From the NCBI GenBank assembly GCA_002328075.1, contig DCVT01000037.1:62001-126000 (forward strand): a stretch of DNA of 64,000 bases. The letters are read 5' to 3'. This document shows, one piece after another, positions 17,119 through 25,789 of this stretch. The notes under the pieces are model-generated. The model worked only from the letters and a program-made list of their open reading frames with translations. It did not search any database and had not been told where the DNA came from. A program made the translations under genes and the position numbers. The stretch is from Anaerolineales bacterium UBA2181. Its GTDB lineage: Bacteria > Chloroflexota > Anaerolineae > Promineifilales > UBA4811. Every line of letters starts with the position of its first letter. Positions within the stretch are counted from its first letter, which is position 1.

Positions 17119-17901
17119 TCAACCGATGGCCGCCCGCACCCGGCCGGCCAATGCCGCAAACTCGGGGCTGGACTGGATATCCAGTCCGCGTGGGCGCGAC
17201 AGAGGAATCGGTATGATCTGGTGCACCCGACCCGGGCTGGGGCTGACCACCAGTACCCGGTCGGCCAGAAAGACCGCCTCCGGAATGCTGTGCGTCACCA
17301 TCACCACGGTCTTGCGGCGGGCGGACCAGATGCGCAATAGCTCGCTGGCCATCCGCTCGCGAGTCATGGCATCCAAGGCCCCGAACGGTTCATCCAGCAG
17401 CAGTATCTCGGGGTCATGGATCAGGGCGCGGGCAATGGCTACCCGCTGAGCCATGCCTCCTGAGAGGCTGCGCGGGCGGGCGTCGTCAAAACCGTCCAAT
17501 CCCACCAGCGCAATCAGTTCGTCGACCAGGAGGTCCGCTTGCCCCCGAGGTGCCCCTGCCAACTCGAGCGGCAGCACCACGTTCTGCCGAACCGAACGCC
17601 AGGGCATCAGGTTGGGTTTCTGAAAGACCAGCCCGATCTGACGCTGCGGACCCTCCAGCGGTCGCCCGTGAAGACAGACCTGCCCCTCTGATGGCCTTAA
17701 CAAGCCTGCCATCAGCCGCAGCAAGGTGGATTTGCCGCAGCCCGAGGGTCCGACCAGGCAGATGAACTCTGACGGTGCCACATCGAAAGAGATGTCTGCC
17801 AGAGCCTCCAGCGGACCGGCTTGGTCGTTAAAGGTGTAGCTGAGGCGCTCGACCGACATGACCGGCGGCCGGTCGCCACCCGCGGAAAGGTCGGTCTGCA
17901 C
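17119..17901 (-). CDS. NitT/TauT-type ABC transporter ATPase, FMN-riboswitch operon
   Basis: A 260-residue ATPase of the nitrate/sulfonate/taurine group. Walker A GPSGCGKST is near residue 52, the signature is LSGGMAQRVAIARALI and Walker B is ILLLDEPFGALD. It powers the permease and binding protein encoded just upstream on the same strand. The chosen start is GTG at 17901, immediately after the binding-protein stop codon. An internal ATG at 17859 is the alternative and begins closer to the conserved domain. Since the operon begins with an FMN riboswitch, the transporter most likely imports riboflavin or a related flavin precursor. Confidence 0.88.
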   Translation of the reverse strand: MQTDLSAGGDRPPVMSVERLSYTFNDQAGPLEALADISFDVAPSEFICLVGPSGCGKSTLLRLMAGLLRPSEGQVCLHGRPLEGPQRQIGLVFQKPNLMPWRSVRQNVVLPLELAGAPRGQADLLVDELIALVGLDGFDDARPRSLSGGMAQRVAIARALIHDPEILLLDEPFGALDAMTRERMASELLRIWSARRKTVVMVTHSIPEAVFLADRVLVVSPSPGRVHQIIPIPLSRPRGLDIQSSPEFAALAGRVRAAIG

Positions 17902-18897
17902 TTACTCGGTCGCCTTTTCCACAAAGTAGTTGGTAAAGACGTCCTCGGCCGCCATGTCGATTTTGAGGAGTCCCGCCTCGCGCAACACCGCCAGCGTCGT
18001 CTCCCAATCGGCTGCGCTGGACAGGCCAGGTTCATCAGCTTGCCATAACTCGATGGACGCCGCCAAGACCTGCCGTTGAGCTGCGTCGGTCTCCGGGTCG
18101 GTACCCAGTCCCTCGACGTACTTCTTTGCGATCTCAAACGCCGCATCCGGGTCCGCGATGGTGTCCCGCAGCCCGTGCAACAACGCCGTGACCATTGCCT
18201 CCACCAGTTCGGGCCGCTGGGCGATGGTGGACTCATTCGTGACCAGGCCGTTGGAAACCAGATTGGCAAACGGGGAGACCTCGATGATATGGATTGCCCG
18301 GCCGGCGCGGGCCAATTGGATCGGTTCGTTGTTGATGTAACAGATGGCTGCGTCGACCGTCCCCTGGGTGAGCGCCGCCAACTGGGTATAGCCGATCTCC
18401 AGCACACGCATGGTTGATTCGTCCAGGCCGGCCCGGGACACCAGCGCCTTCCAGCCGATGTAACTGGCGCCGCCAAACAGGGGGGTTCCGATCGTTTTGC
18501 CCTCCAGGTCGGCCGGCGAGCTGATTCCGGACTCTGCCAATGCCACTACCACCACCGGAAAGTGTTGCCACCATTGGGCTACATAGATCACCGGCAACCC
18601 TTGCTCACGCGCCAGCGGAACCTGCTCGCCGCTCTGTATGGAGAAAGGGAGCTCGTTGGCCGCAACCAGCTTCATTCCGTCGGTCTCAAAGCGGTAGTCA
18701 AACTCGATCTCGATTCCCTGCTCCTGAAAATACCCACGGTCCACCGCCACGTAAAAGGGTGTGAACTGAACATTGGGAATGTACCCCATGGGGAGGCGAA
18801 TCTTTTCGACCGGAATTGGTCCGACGGCGGTTGGAGCACTGCATGCTGTCAGCGGCAGAACCAGGGCGAGGGTGATGAGCAGAACGTATTTGAACAT
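17902..18897 (-). CDS. ribY: NMT1/TauA-like substrate-binding lipoprotein, probable riboflavin binder
   Basis: A 331-residue lipoprotein. The N-terminus is a short signal peptide ending in the lipobox LTAC, with the lipidated cysteine near residue 20. The mature part is an NMT1/TauA-type periplasmic-binding fold (IRLPMGYIPNVQFTPFYVAVD, then GYFQEQGIEIEF). AAGGAG seven bases before the ATG at 18897 decides this start over two upstream ATGs. In Chloroflexota, binding proteins of this type under FMN riboswitch control are known as RibY and bind riboflavin. The riboswitch at 19854-19968 supports that reading. The symbol is by analogy; ligand specificity is not shown by sequence. Confidence 0.75.
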   Translation of the reverse strand: MFKYVLLITLALVLPLTACSAPTAVGPIPVEKIRLPMGYIPNVQFTPFYVAVDRGYFQEQGIEIEFDYRFETDGMKLVAANELPFSIQSGEQVPLAREQGLPVIYVAQWWQHFPVVVVALAESGISSPADLEGKTIGTPLFGGASYIGWKALVSRAGLDESTMRVLEIGYTQLAALTQGTVDAAICYINNEPIQLARAGRAIHIIEVSPFANLVSNGLVTNESTIAQRPELVEAMVTALLHGLRDTIADPDAAFEIAKKYVEGLGTDPETDAAQRQVLAASIELWQADEPGLSSAADWETTLAVLREAGLLKIDMAAEDVFTNYFVEKATE

Positions 18898-18923
18898 GAT
18901 GGACTCCTTCTTTGACATTGGAA

Positions 18924-19730
18924 TCAATCTCTCCACGCCAGCAGCGGTCGCTCCAGGAGCGTGACAAATCCATAGAGCGCCATGGCGATAACAACTAACA
19001 TGATCACCGCCACAAACATGAGCGCGGTGTCATAGATTCCCTGACCCTGCTTGACCAGAAAGCCCAATCCGCGGTCTGAACCGGCCAATTCACCGACCAC
19101 TGCACCGATCACCGAAAGGGTGGCGCCCACCTTGACCCCGGCGACAATCATGGGCAGGGCGGTAGGAAGGTGGAGCTTGGCAAAGGTCTGCCAGCGGGTC
19201 GCCTGGTAGGACCGCATCAGATCGTCCAGGTCAGGGTCAGACCCGCGCAACCCTGCCACCGTGCTGACCAGGATGGGAAAGAAGACAATCATCGCCGAAA
19301 GGAGAACCTTGGAGGTTGCGCCGGCGCCAAACCAGATGACCAGCAGGGGCGCAATGGCCACCACCGGTATGGCCTGCGACGCAACCAGATAGGGGGCCAC
19401 CAGTCGTTCCAGTGCGCGCGAACGAGAGAGAACAAAACCCAGCACCAGGGCCACGGTTGTGCCTAGTGCCAACCCCGCCAGCACCTCGCCTACCGTGACC
19501 AGCGTGTGGCGGCCGAGCGTACCATCACCCGCCAGCACCAGGAACCGGACCCAGACACGGTCGGGGGCAGGCAGGATAAACGCGGGATACTCGAGGACGC
19601 GGACCACCAGGGCCCACAAACCTACAAACGCGGTCAGCGTTAGCGGCACCAACGCAACGTGAAGCCAGCCGAGAACGCCACGCGGTTCCGCGCCGGCCGG
19701 TGTCTCGCGTATCTTGTCCCAGAAAGCCAT
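18924..19730 (-). CDS. ribX: TauC-type ABC permease, probable riboflavin transporter subunit
   Basis: A 268-residue permease with about six membrane helices and the BPD_transp_1 region. The EAA-type loop is GSDPDLDDLMRSYQATRWQ and continues into FAKLHLPTALP, where the ATPase docks. It is the first gene after the FMN riboswitch terminator on the minus strand. It is followed by the binding protein (26-base gap) and the ATPase, together a complete importer. This order with an RFN element matches the RibXY riboflavin uptake systems described in Chloroflexota. A thiamine-precursor or sulfonate role would be the family default without the riboswitch. Confidence 0.8.
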   Translation of the reverse strand: MAFWDKIRETPAGAEPRGVLGWLHVALVPLTLTAFVGLWALVVRVLEYPAFILPAPDRVWVRFLVLAGDGTLGRHTLVTVGEVLAGLALGTTVALVLGFVLSRSRALERLVAPYLVASQAIPVVAIAPLLVIWFGAGATSKVLLSAMIVFFPILVSTVAGLRGSDPDLDDLMRSYQATRWQTFAKLHLPTALPMIVAGVKVGATLSVIGAVVGELAGSDRGLGFLVKQGQGIYDTALMFVAVIMLVVIAMALYGFVTLLERPLLAWRD

Positions 19731-19764
19731 GCCACCCTACCTTCCCGGGGGTTTCTGGCAACAA

Positions 19765-19795
19765 AAAACCCCAAGGACTCGCCCTTCGGGGTTTT
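19765..19795 (-). terminator. Intrinsic terminator of the FMN riboswitch
   Basis: On the minus strand AAAACCCC (19788-19795) pairs with GGGGTTTT (19765-19772), and more T residues follow at 19763-19764. It lies between the FMN aptamer and the permease start, the position of the expression platform. Flavin binding would favour this terminator and shut the transporter operon down. Confidence 0.85.
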
Positions 19796-19853
19796 GACAG
19801 TGACGCCCAAGCGCTGAACCGTGTCATGCAACCTGGTCTCGCGCTCAGACCGT

Positions 19854-19968
19854 GGACCTTCTCCCATCCGGACTCTAACCGTCGGCCCCGGAGTCTCACC
19901 GGATCATACGCTCATCGCGCTCGCGGGCTCTACCGCCGATCGGGAATTTCACCCTGCCCCGAAGGATC
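19854..19968 (-). ncRNA. FMN riboswitch (RFN element)
   Basis: The minus strand shows the RFN core in order. GATCCTTCGGGGCAGGGT (19951-19968) comes first, then GAAATTCCCGATCGGCGGT, a variable GC-rich arm and GATCCGGTGAGACTCCGG. It ends with GCCGACGGTTAGAGTCCGG and GGGAGAAGGTCC near 19854. The first and last blocks close the P1 helix. FMN binding to this aptamer typically stops transcription or translation of flavin synthesis or uptake genes. Here it lies directly before a Tau-type ABC transporter operon. Confidence 0.96.
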
Positions 19969-19990
19969 TGCTATTGATCTGTCGGTCGCA

Positions 19991-20019
19991 ATTGTGCCAC
20001 GATTTTGTGGTCTTGGCAA
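19991..20019 (-). promoter_or_regulatory. Probable promoter of the riboswitch-controlled operon
   Basis: On the minus strand TTGCCA (20014-20019) and CACAAT (19991-19996) lie 17 bases apart, about 20 bases upstream of the FMN aptamer. The spacing and location are right; the -10 box is moderate. Confidence 0.5.
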
Positions 20020-20199
20020 GTGATTTTGGTCATGCGCCAATCACCTGCTCACGGACGGCCTTGCCGGGCGCGCCGGCCCACCGGTACCTGGTGGCGGCGA
20101 AATCCGCGGGAGGCCAGCCTGCCGGCGCTCCAGCGGATAGGCATCAGCAAAAGAGCGACAGATAGAACCGCGCCTGAGGCGGTGAGGGTCGATCCTGAG

Positions 20200-21408
20200 C
20201 TACAGCGTTCGGATCAAGTGGTTCAGCGCCTGCGCGATCTCGGCCAGCTTGCTTCCGTCCACGAGACCGGGCGTGTCACGGGCAGTATGGGTCACCGTGC
20301 GCATCAGCTCTGGCATCTCCTCGGACGCAAAGGCGATCGCGGCGATTCCCTGCTGCACGAACACCATGTGGTCGCCCATCACCCAGGGCTCTCCCTGAAC
20401 CAGGCCGGCATAGCCCCGGAAAACGGACTCGGCTTTGGCCTGCAGTTCGGGCGTGCATTCATAGAACGAGTAGGCCGAAGCTCCCTGGAGGTAGCCGACG
20501 TCGTCCAGGTTGACCACCAGCCGGATGCGCCGCAGCTCCTCGCCGTACCGGCGTAGATAGTCCATCTGACCACCGGCGCTATAGTGATCCTCGCCGTTAA
20601 AGGCAGCGATCTCGACGCCCAGTGGCCCGGGGTAATCGGCCAATAGTCCGGCCAGCAACAGGAGCACCGCGGTGCCGGAGGCGTTGTCCAAGGCACCTGG
20701 TGCGTCCTCATAAGCGTCGATGTGGGCGGTGACGACGACTTTTTCAGGAGCGGTCGGGTTCAACCGGGCGATGACGTTGGACGCGCTGGACGGCCGGCGC
20801 TCGGCCTCGATCTTGAGCCTGAAGACCTGGCCGGCCTGGCCGGCCAGGTCCGCGCCCACGGCGTCAGTGCAGTGGACGTTGGGAATGTCAAAGTCACCGT
20901 CCACAATCAGCGGAAATGGGTAAAGTGCGCCCACCTGCTCCGGGCTCCGGGCGGTGGCCGTGACGATAGCGGCCGGCTTGAGCGCTTCCAGCAGCGCGAT
21001 GATCTCTTGATGGTGCGCGGGATTGTAAAAGACAAACCCCTTGGGCATCAACTGCTCCGCGCACAACGGACCATGCAGCAGCAAAACCTTGCCTGCGGAG
21101 TCGGTGGCCGCCAACTCCTCCAGCGTCTGAGCTGCCACCAGGGTGGCGGTGACGTCGCATCCCAGGGTGTACGGACTGGGAAGGACTGGAAACGCCCGGT
21201 CGCCGGCCGCCAGCAGCGCTTCGCCGTGCAACCAATCCAAGCAATCGAACGGCGTGGAATCGATCTGGTATTCAAGTGACCCGATGGTCCGCGCGGCGAA
21301 CTCGGCCGCCTGCCGGTTGCCGGCCGAGCCGGTCCGACGGTTGGGTTTCACGCGACAGAGCACGTCGACAAAACGCAATGCCCGGGCGGCAAGGTCATCC
21401 CACCTCAT
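20200..21408 (-). CDS. M28-family zinc aminopeptidase
   Basis: A metallopeptidase of about 402 residues with an inserted PA-like segment. The di-zinc ligands of family M28 are visible: His in VTAHIDAYEDAPGALDN, the bridging Asp in the same stretch, Glu-Glu-type FNGEDHYSAGG, Asp in VNLDDVGYLQ and a late His in THTARDTPG. It would cleave N-terminal amino acids from peptides. No clear signal peptide is seen, so it is probably cytosolic. I chose the ATG at 21408 (AAGGATG upstream). The ATG at 21426 in the same frame is an alternative, but the predicted transcription start lies only about 10 bases before it. The gene is alone between the riboswitch and the metal-uptake operon. Confidence 0.85.
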   Translation of the reverse strand: MRWDDLAARALRFVDVLCRVKPNRRTGSAGNRQAAEFAARTIGSLEYQIDSTPFDCLDWLHGEALLAAGDRAFPVLPSPYTLGCDVTATLVAAQTLEELAATDSAGKVLLLHGPLCAEQLMPKGFVFYNPAHHQEIIALLEALKPAAIVTATARSPEQVGALYPFPLIVDGDFDIPNVHCTDAVGADLAGQAGQVFRLKIEAERRPSSASNVIARLNPTAPEKVVVTAHIDAYEDAPGALDNASGTAVLLLLAGLLADYPGPLGVEIAAFNGEDHYSAGGQMDYLRRYGEELRRIRLVVNLDDVGYLQGASAYSFYECTPELQAKAESVFRGYAGLVQGEPWVMGDHMVFVQQGIAAIAFASEEMPELMRTVTHTARDTPGLVDGSKLAEIAQALNHLIRTL

Positions 21409-21443
21409 TGCACATCCTTCCATCATCCTGGCATCCTTTTCAT

Positions 21444-21472
21444 AGTATGACGCCGTTCAAGATGGCTGTCAA
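21444..21472 (-). promoter_or_regulatory. Probable promoter of the M28 peptidase gene
   Basis: On the minus strand a perfect TTGACA (21467-21472) is followed after 17 bases by CATACT (21444-21449). The predicted transcription start near 21437 favours the downstream ATG at 21408. Confidence 0.6.
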
Positions 21473-21635
21473 CCGGGTTACGGAAGGCAAGGCCAGGTCG
21501 CGGCATGCACTGCTGGTCTGGACGCCGGCTGCGCCAGGCCCGCACGGTGCCTGGACCGAGACATGTCGGGTCAGCGGCTGCTTGGAGGACGTCCGGCCGA
21601 ACGGCCTACCACAGCCGGCAAGTCGATCTTGGCCA

Positions 21636-22226
21636 TCAGTGCGCCCTTGTGTCCGCCGGAGGACCTACTCGCCATCGAGTTGGGCACGCGGGCAGCTCCA
21701 GCATACGTGCAGCCCACGTTTCCAAAGCTGAACCGACCTGGTCCGGACCGTCCAACCGGATGGCGTCAGTGAACTGGATAGCCCGGCGAGCCGTTTCCGC
21801 CAGTTCTGGTCGTACTACCACCAGCGCCAGCCGAAAGCGGGAGCGCGACAGCACCTCAAATGCGGCCATCCAGCCGAGAAGCAGGACGAACTCCAGCGGC
21901 CCAAGTTCGTCAATGATCAGCAGATCGCAAGGGGCGATGGCCTGTAGGATCGAGTCCCCCCAGGCCAAGGCCGACCGGCTAAAGAACCAATCACCCAGCA
22001 GCAGGTCGAACCCACCCTGGCCGGCGGCCACGGCCAGCTGCCGCCTGTCTCCCGATTGGATGTCCTGCACCCAGATGGTGTTCTTGGCTCCGTCCTGAAA
22101 GCCGGCCGGGGAGAGCAGGCCCCCGACGCTCCAACCCGCCTCCCGGGCCGACTCTGCCATCCGGCGGCAGAAACTGGTCTTGCCGGCCTGACGCCACCCA
22201 GTCACCAGCCAGATGTTTACATCCAC
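21636..22226 (-). CDS. THEP1/DUF2478-like P-loop NTPase
   Basis: A 196-residue P-loop protein resembling nucleoside-triphosphatases of the THEP1 or DUF2478 group. The P-loop is WLVTGWRQAGKTSFC (residues 6-20), Walker B is LLIIDELGPLEF near residue 105, and an arginine-rich C-terminal region follows. Its start overlaps the end of the FecE-like ATPase gene by 10 bases, so it is translated as the last gene of the transporter operon. DUF2478 proteins are known to neighbour molybdate transport genes, which is one hint toward the cargo. The actual role is unsettled. Confidence 0.75.
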   Translation of the reverse strand: MDVNIWLVTGWRQAGKTSFCRRMAESAREAGWSVGGLLSPAGFQDGAKNTIWVQDIQSGDRRQLAVAAGQGGFDLLLGDWFFSRSALAWGDSILQAIAPCDLLIIDELGPLEFVLLLGWMAAFEVLSRSRFRLALVVVRPELAETARRAIQFTDAIRLDGPDQVGSALETWAARMLELPACPTRWRVGPPADTRAH

Positions 22227-22993
22227 AGCACCTGACTTTTGCCCTCCACGGGCACAATCCGCACCGGCACCTGGTAAACCTGGGAGAGAGTCTCGCCGGT
22301 GATCACCTGTTGTGTGGGGCCGGCCGCCAGCACCCGCCCCTTGGCCATCAGGATAGCATAGTCACTCACTGCCAACGCAATGTCAGGTTCGTGGGTGGTC
22401 ATCAGGATGGTGGCCCCTTGTTCCCGCAGCCCCTTTAGGATGTTTACCAACCGGAATTTGTTGCTCAGGTCCAGATGGGAGGTGGGCTCGTCAGATAGCA
22501 ACAGCTGAGGTTCCTGTGCCAGCGCCCGTGCTGCCAGCACCAGTTGTCGCTCGCCGCCGCTGATCTCCAGGATGGACTGGTTGTACAGGTAGGGGATTCC
22601 CACCCTCTCCAACGCCTGGAGTGCGATCGTCTCGTCGGTGCGGGTCGGCATTCCCAACGGCGGCAGGTAGGGAGCGCGCCCCAGCAACACGTACTCGAGC
22701 ACGGTGTGTTCAAAGCGATGGGTTTCATTTTGGGGGATCAGCGCAATCTCCTGACCCAGAGCGCGCCGACTGAAACCGGCCAGCGGTTGTCCTGCCAGGG
22801 TGATCTTGCCGCTCCACGGCCGGAGCCAGCCCAGCGTCAGATAGAGCAGTGTGGTTTTCCCGGCGCCGTTGGGCCCCAGGATGGCCGTGATGCTGCCTTG
22901 GAGCAAGGCAAGGTCCAGCCCGTCGATGACCGGCCGACCCCGGCGGTTGTAGCCAAATACTACCTCCTGGAAAGTCATCAGCGGGGTTGTCAT
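22217..22993 (-). CDS. FecE/BtuD-type ABC transporter ATPase
   Basis: A 258-residue ATPase of the iron-siderophore/cobalamin/molybdate class. Walker A is GPNGAGKTT near residue 41, the signature is ISGGERQLVLAARAL and Walker B is LLLSDEPTSHLD, with MTTHEPDIAL as the switch. The start overlaps the permease stop by four bases (ATGA). It pairs with the FecCD-type permease and the lipoprotein encoded upstream. Cargo by class would be a metal chelate, vitamin B12 or an oxyanion. The neighbouring THEP1/DUF2478-like and DUF364 genes lean toward metal or molybdate/tungstate. Confidence 0.9.
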   Translation of the reverse strand: MTTPLMTFQEVVFGYNRRGRPVIDGLDLALLQGSITAILGPNGAGKTTLLYLTLGWLRPWSGKITLAGQPLAGFSRRALGQEIALIPQNETHRFEHTVLEYVLLGRAPYLPPLGMPTRTDETIALQALERVGIPYLYNQSILEISGGERQLVLAARALAQEPQLLLSDEPTSHLDLSNKFRLVNILKGLREQGATILMTTHEPDIALAVSDYAILMAKGRVLAAGPTQQVITGETLSQVYQVPVRIVPVEGKSQVLWM

Positions 22994-24024
22994 CGCGTCG
23001 CCTTGGCCCGCGGTGATGTCATCAAACCGACAAAAACCACCGCACCCAGCAGTGAAGTCAGGATGCCCAGCGGGATTTCACCTGCGAGCACCGTGCGGGA
23101 GAGATCGTCGCACAGGATGGCAAACAGCCCGCCGAGCAGCATGGCCGCCGGCAGCGTGTAGCGTGTGTCAGAGCCAAACAGCCGCCGGGCGATGTGGGGC
23201 ATGATAAGACCCACCCAACCTACCATGCCTGCCACCGAGATCACTGCAGCCGTGGGCAGCACGGCCGCAATGAGCATCACCAGGCGCTCCGGTGTGGGCG
23301 CTGCGCCCATGGAGAAAGCGGTCTCTTCGCTGAGGGCCAGCACGTTGAGCCGCCATCGAAACAGCAGGAGCACCAACAGCCCGACGGCGGTTGCCGGCAG
23401 TATCGACAGGAACCGCGGCCAAGTCAGGGCCGACAACCCCCCCAGCAGCCAAAAGGTGATCTCGGGCAACTGGCGGAGCGGATCGGCCATGTATTTGAGG
23501 ACGCCCAGCCCGGCCGAAAACAGCGCCGAAACCGCTATCCCCGCCAGCACCAGACGGAGAACCCACCCACCATAGCGGATTCGCCGGGCCAGCAGGTAGG
23601 AAAGACCCAATCCGGCGCAGGCAAACAGCGCAGCCATTCCTTGAATCAGGACGGCCGATCCTCCCAGGAACACGATGCACAGGGCGGCGCCAAAGGCGGC
23701 TCCCTGCGAGACCCCCAAAAAGCCAGGTTCCACCAACGGATTGCCAAACAGCATCTGAAAAACCGTCCCGGCGGCTGACAGGGAGCTTCCCAACAGCAGG
23801 GCGGTCAACAGGCGCGGCAGACGCAGGTTAAGGACCAGCAGGCGGGCCAATTCATCCTGGCTGATTCGCTGCCAGGAGATGAATCCCGGGGCCGGGTAGC
23901 GGCCCACCAATAGCGACAGGACAAACAGAGTGACCAACCCTGCGGCGAGCCCGAGCAAGATCCACCGGCGGTGACCGTTGCGGGCGTAGATCTGCTGCCA
24001 CGCTTCCGACGTCGCCGCCGACAT
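22990..24024 (-). CDS. FecCD-type ABC permease
   Basis: A 344-residue permease with about ten membrane helices, the normal size for FecCD. Family landmarks include RLPRLLTALLLGSSLSAAGT near residue 75 and GVSQGAAFGAAL after it. VGWVGLIMPHIARRLFG marks the ATPase-contact region near residue 270. Its start codon overlaps the binding-protein stop by a single-base step (ATGA arrangement), showing coupled translation. Homodimers of this protein form the membrane path of the importer. Confidence 0.92.
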   Translation of the reverse strand: MSAATSEAWQQIYARNGHRRWILLGLAAGLVTLFVLSLLVGRYPAPGFISWQRISQDELARLLVLNLRLPRLLTALLLGSSLSAAGTVFQMLFGNPLVEPGFLGVSQGAAFGAALCIVFLGGSAVLIQGMAALFACAGLGLSYLLARRIRYGGWVLRLVLAGIAVSALFSAGLGVLKYMADPLRQLPEITFWLLGGLSALTWPRFLSILPATAVGLLVLLLFRWRLNVLALSEETAFSMGAAPTPERLVMLIAAVLPTAAVISVAGMVGWVGLIMPHIARRLFGSDTRYTLPAAMLLGGLFAILCDDLSRTVLAGEIPLGILTSLLGAVVFVGLMTSPRAKATR

Positions 24025-25148
24025 CAGCGCATGTCTCCTTTGAAGGTGGGGCGAATCTTGGCCTCAAAAAAGTCCGCGTCCAGCCCGTACAGCGTCTGGT
24101 AGAACTGCTGTGCCTCCTGCACAATGTCCGCTCCGGCGAGTTGCTCGGGGTGCAGGCGTTGTGCCAGCCAAAAGAGTCCGAGTATCCAGCGCGCGTCCGG
24201 CTGATCCCAGCTGTACAGGTCGCCGGGGAAGGCCAGTAGGTTGCCCTCTTGAACTGCACGCAGTTCCCGCCATTGAGGATCCGCTTTGAGCTCAGCCACC
24301 ACGTCGGATGGGTTCTCTGTATAGGACACAATCAGCACCATGTCGGCGTCCCAGGCAGCAATCTGTTCCATGGTCACCTTGGTCCACCCGCTGCCCGGGT
24401 TAGCGCCGGACCAAACCGGCTCGCCGCCGGCCAATTGCACCAGCTGGGTCTGCATCCAGGCCAGCGGCGGGACGTTGAACGCCACGGCGCCGTCCCGGTC
24501 TGTGTGGTACAGCAGCAGGGTGCGCGGCCGGGTGGTGACGTTCTCCAGGGCTGAAAGGACGTGGTCTACCGCTTCCCGGTAATAACTCGCCACCTCCTCT
24601 GCCCGGACGGGATTCTGGAACACCTGGCCCAGGATGGCCAGGTCGCGCTGGTACTGGTCCGGCGTCTCGAAATCTACGTACACGACGGGAATGGTGAGCG
24701 GCTCAAGCGATTTTCCCACCGTTTCGGCCAGGTAGCTTTTCAGGAGCACAAGGTCGGGCCGGGCGGATGCGATCTGCTCGGCGCTGGCATCCTGCTGCAA
24801 CGTTGCCTTGCCGGCATAATCTGGATCGATCAACGAGATAAAGTTGCTGGTGCCCTGGCCGGCATTCCCCAGCGCCGCCATGCGGCCGGGCGCTTCTGGA
24901 AACATGTATGCAGCGTCCACGATCATGATCAGTGCCTTGCCGGTGATCACGATGCGCTGGGGCACGTCTGGCAAGAGAACCTGTCGGCCGAGCGAATCCG
25001 TGATCGTGATGGACGTTGGCGTTCGGGGAATCACCGTGGGTGCCTCCACATTGGCTGCCATCGGGGGCGCAGTCGGTGAAAGAGCTGGCGAGGCGCTGCA
25101 GCCGGCGGCCACCAGGAAAACCAAAAGAGCGGACCAGAAAGGTTTCAC
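24024..25148 (-). CDS. FecB/BtuF-type substrate-binding lipoprotein
   Basis: A 374-residue lipoprotein. The signal peptide ends in VAAGC, lipidated near residue 16, and a Ser/Pro-rich stalk follows. The binding fold begins ITDSLGRQVLLPDVPQRIV, the usual opening of class III binding proteins, with the second lobe from about residue 200. AAGGAGGATTCC before GTG at 25148 decides the start. That GTG overlaps the PadR stop codon by four bases. The opening phrase also occurs in binding proteins of molybdate-type FecBCD systems (MolA-like), so cargo may be an oxyanion, but iron or cobalamin cannot be excluded. Confidence 0.88.
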   Translation of the reverse strand: MKPFWSALLVFLVAAGCSASPALSPTAPPMAANVEAPTVIPRTPTSITITDSLGRQVLLPDVPQRIVITGKALIMIVDAAYMFPEAPGRMAALGNAGQGTSNFISLIDPDYAGKATLQQDASAEQIASARPDLVLLKSYLAETVGKSLEPLTIPVVYVDFETPDQYQRDLAILGQVFQNPVRAEEVASYYREAVDHVLSALENVTTRPRTLLLYHTDRDGAVAFNVPPLAWMQTQLVQLAGGEPVWSGANPGSGWTKVTMEQIAAWDADMVLIVSYTENPSDVVAELKADPQWRELRAVQEGNLLAFPGDLYSWDQPDARWILGLFWLAQRLHPEQLAGADIVQEAQQFYQTLYGLDADFFEAKIRPTFKGDMR

Positions 25149-25702
25149 GGAATCCTCCTTGCAGGAATGGCTGACGCGGCCGGAGCACTGTCCTGAAGCC
25201 ACTCCCGGACGAACTGCAACTGGCGAACCCGAAACGTCAGGACTTGACGTTCAAACCCAATGGCGGAAGGCAGTTCTTCCTGAACTGCATCGAGCCACCG
25301 GCGGCAAGCCGAAAGCTGGCGGCTGAATAGCTCTTCCATCACACGCGGATCCACATCGGTGGCAAAATAGAGCTTGGCCACGAAATCCTGACGCAGTTCG
25401 CGGGCCGCCGGGACAGGGGTTCGCATCCAGTCCAGAAATGCCTGCTCGCCCGCGGCCGTGATTCGATACTCCTTGCGCAGCGGAAAAGCGTCTCCTGCCA
25501 CCAGCGTCAGGCTCAGGTACTCCATGTGTTCCAGCTTGTCCAACGCCGCGTAAAAACGGCCGGGTTTGACGCGCCAGACAAGCCCGATGCCGCCGGCCTC
25601 GTTCCAGCGGGCCAGAAGCTCGTAACCGTGAACCGGCCGGCGGCGTATCAGGCCAAGAAGGACGTATTCCAGACGCAGCGGGAGCGACGGGCGGGGTGAC
25701 AT
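25145..25702 (-). CDS. PadR-family transcriptional regulator
   Basis: A 185-residue regulator with an N-terminal PadR winged helix (EYVLLGLIRRRPVHGYELL, then GRFYAALDKLEHMEYL, and a wing ending KEYRITAAGEQAFLDWM). A helical C-terminal half probably dimerises. It is the first gene of the transporter operon and overlaps the binding-protein start by four bases, so it very likely controls that operon. A perfect short palindrome, TCATT-T-AATGA, lies just upstream of its ATG within the promoter region and could be part of the operator. The effector is unknown. Confidence 0.88.
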   Translation of the reverse strand: MSPRPSLPLRLEYVLLGLIRRRPVHGYELLARWNEAGGIGLVWRVKPGRFYAALDKLEHMEYLSLTLVAGDAFPLRKEYRITAAGEQAFLDWMRTPVPAARELRQDFVAKLYFATDVDPRVMEELFSRQLSACRRWLDAVQEELPSAIGFERQVLTFRVRQLQFVREWLQDSAPAASAIPARRIP

Positions 25703-25718
25703 CTCAGTCTCGGAGTAT

Positions 25719-25765
25719 TCATTAAATGACTATTCGTATTATACGGCCCAATCGGCGAGTGTCAA
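25719..25765 (-). promoter_or_regulatory. Promoter and candidate PadR operator
   Basis: On the minus strand TTGACA (25760-25765) and TATAAT (25738-25743) are both perfect and 16 bases apart. Immediately downstream, at 25719-25735, is an AT-rich dyad around TCATTTAATGA. It lies at the expected transcription start and is a natural place for repression by the PadR-type product. Confidence 0.8.
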
Positions 25766-25789
25766 GGCCGATCGACAACCGGGAAGCGG

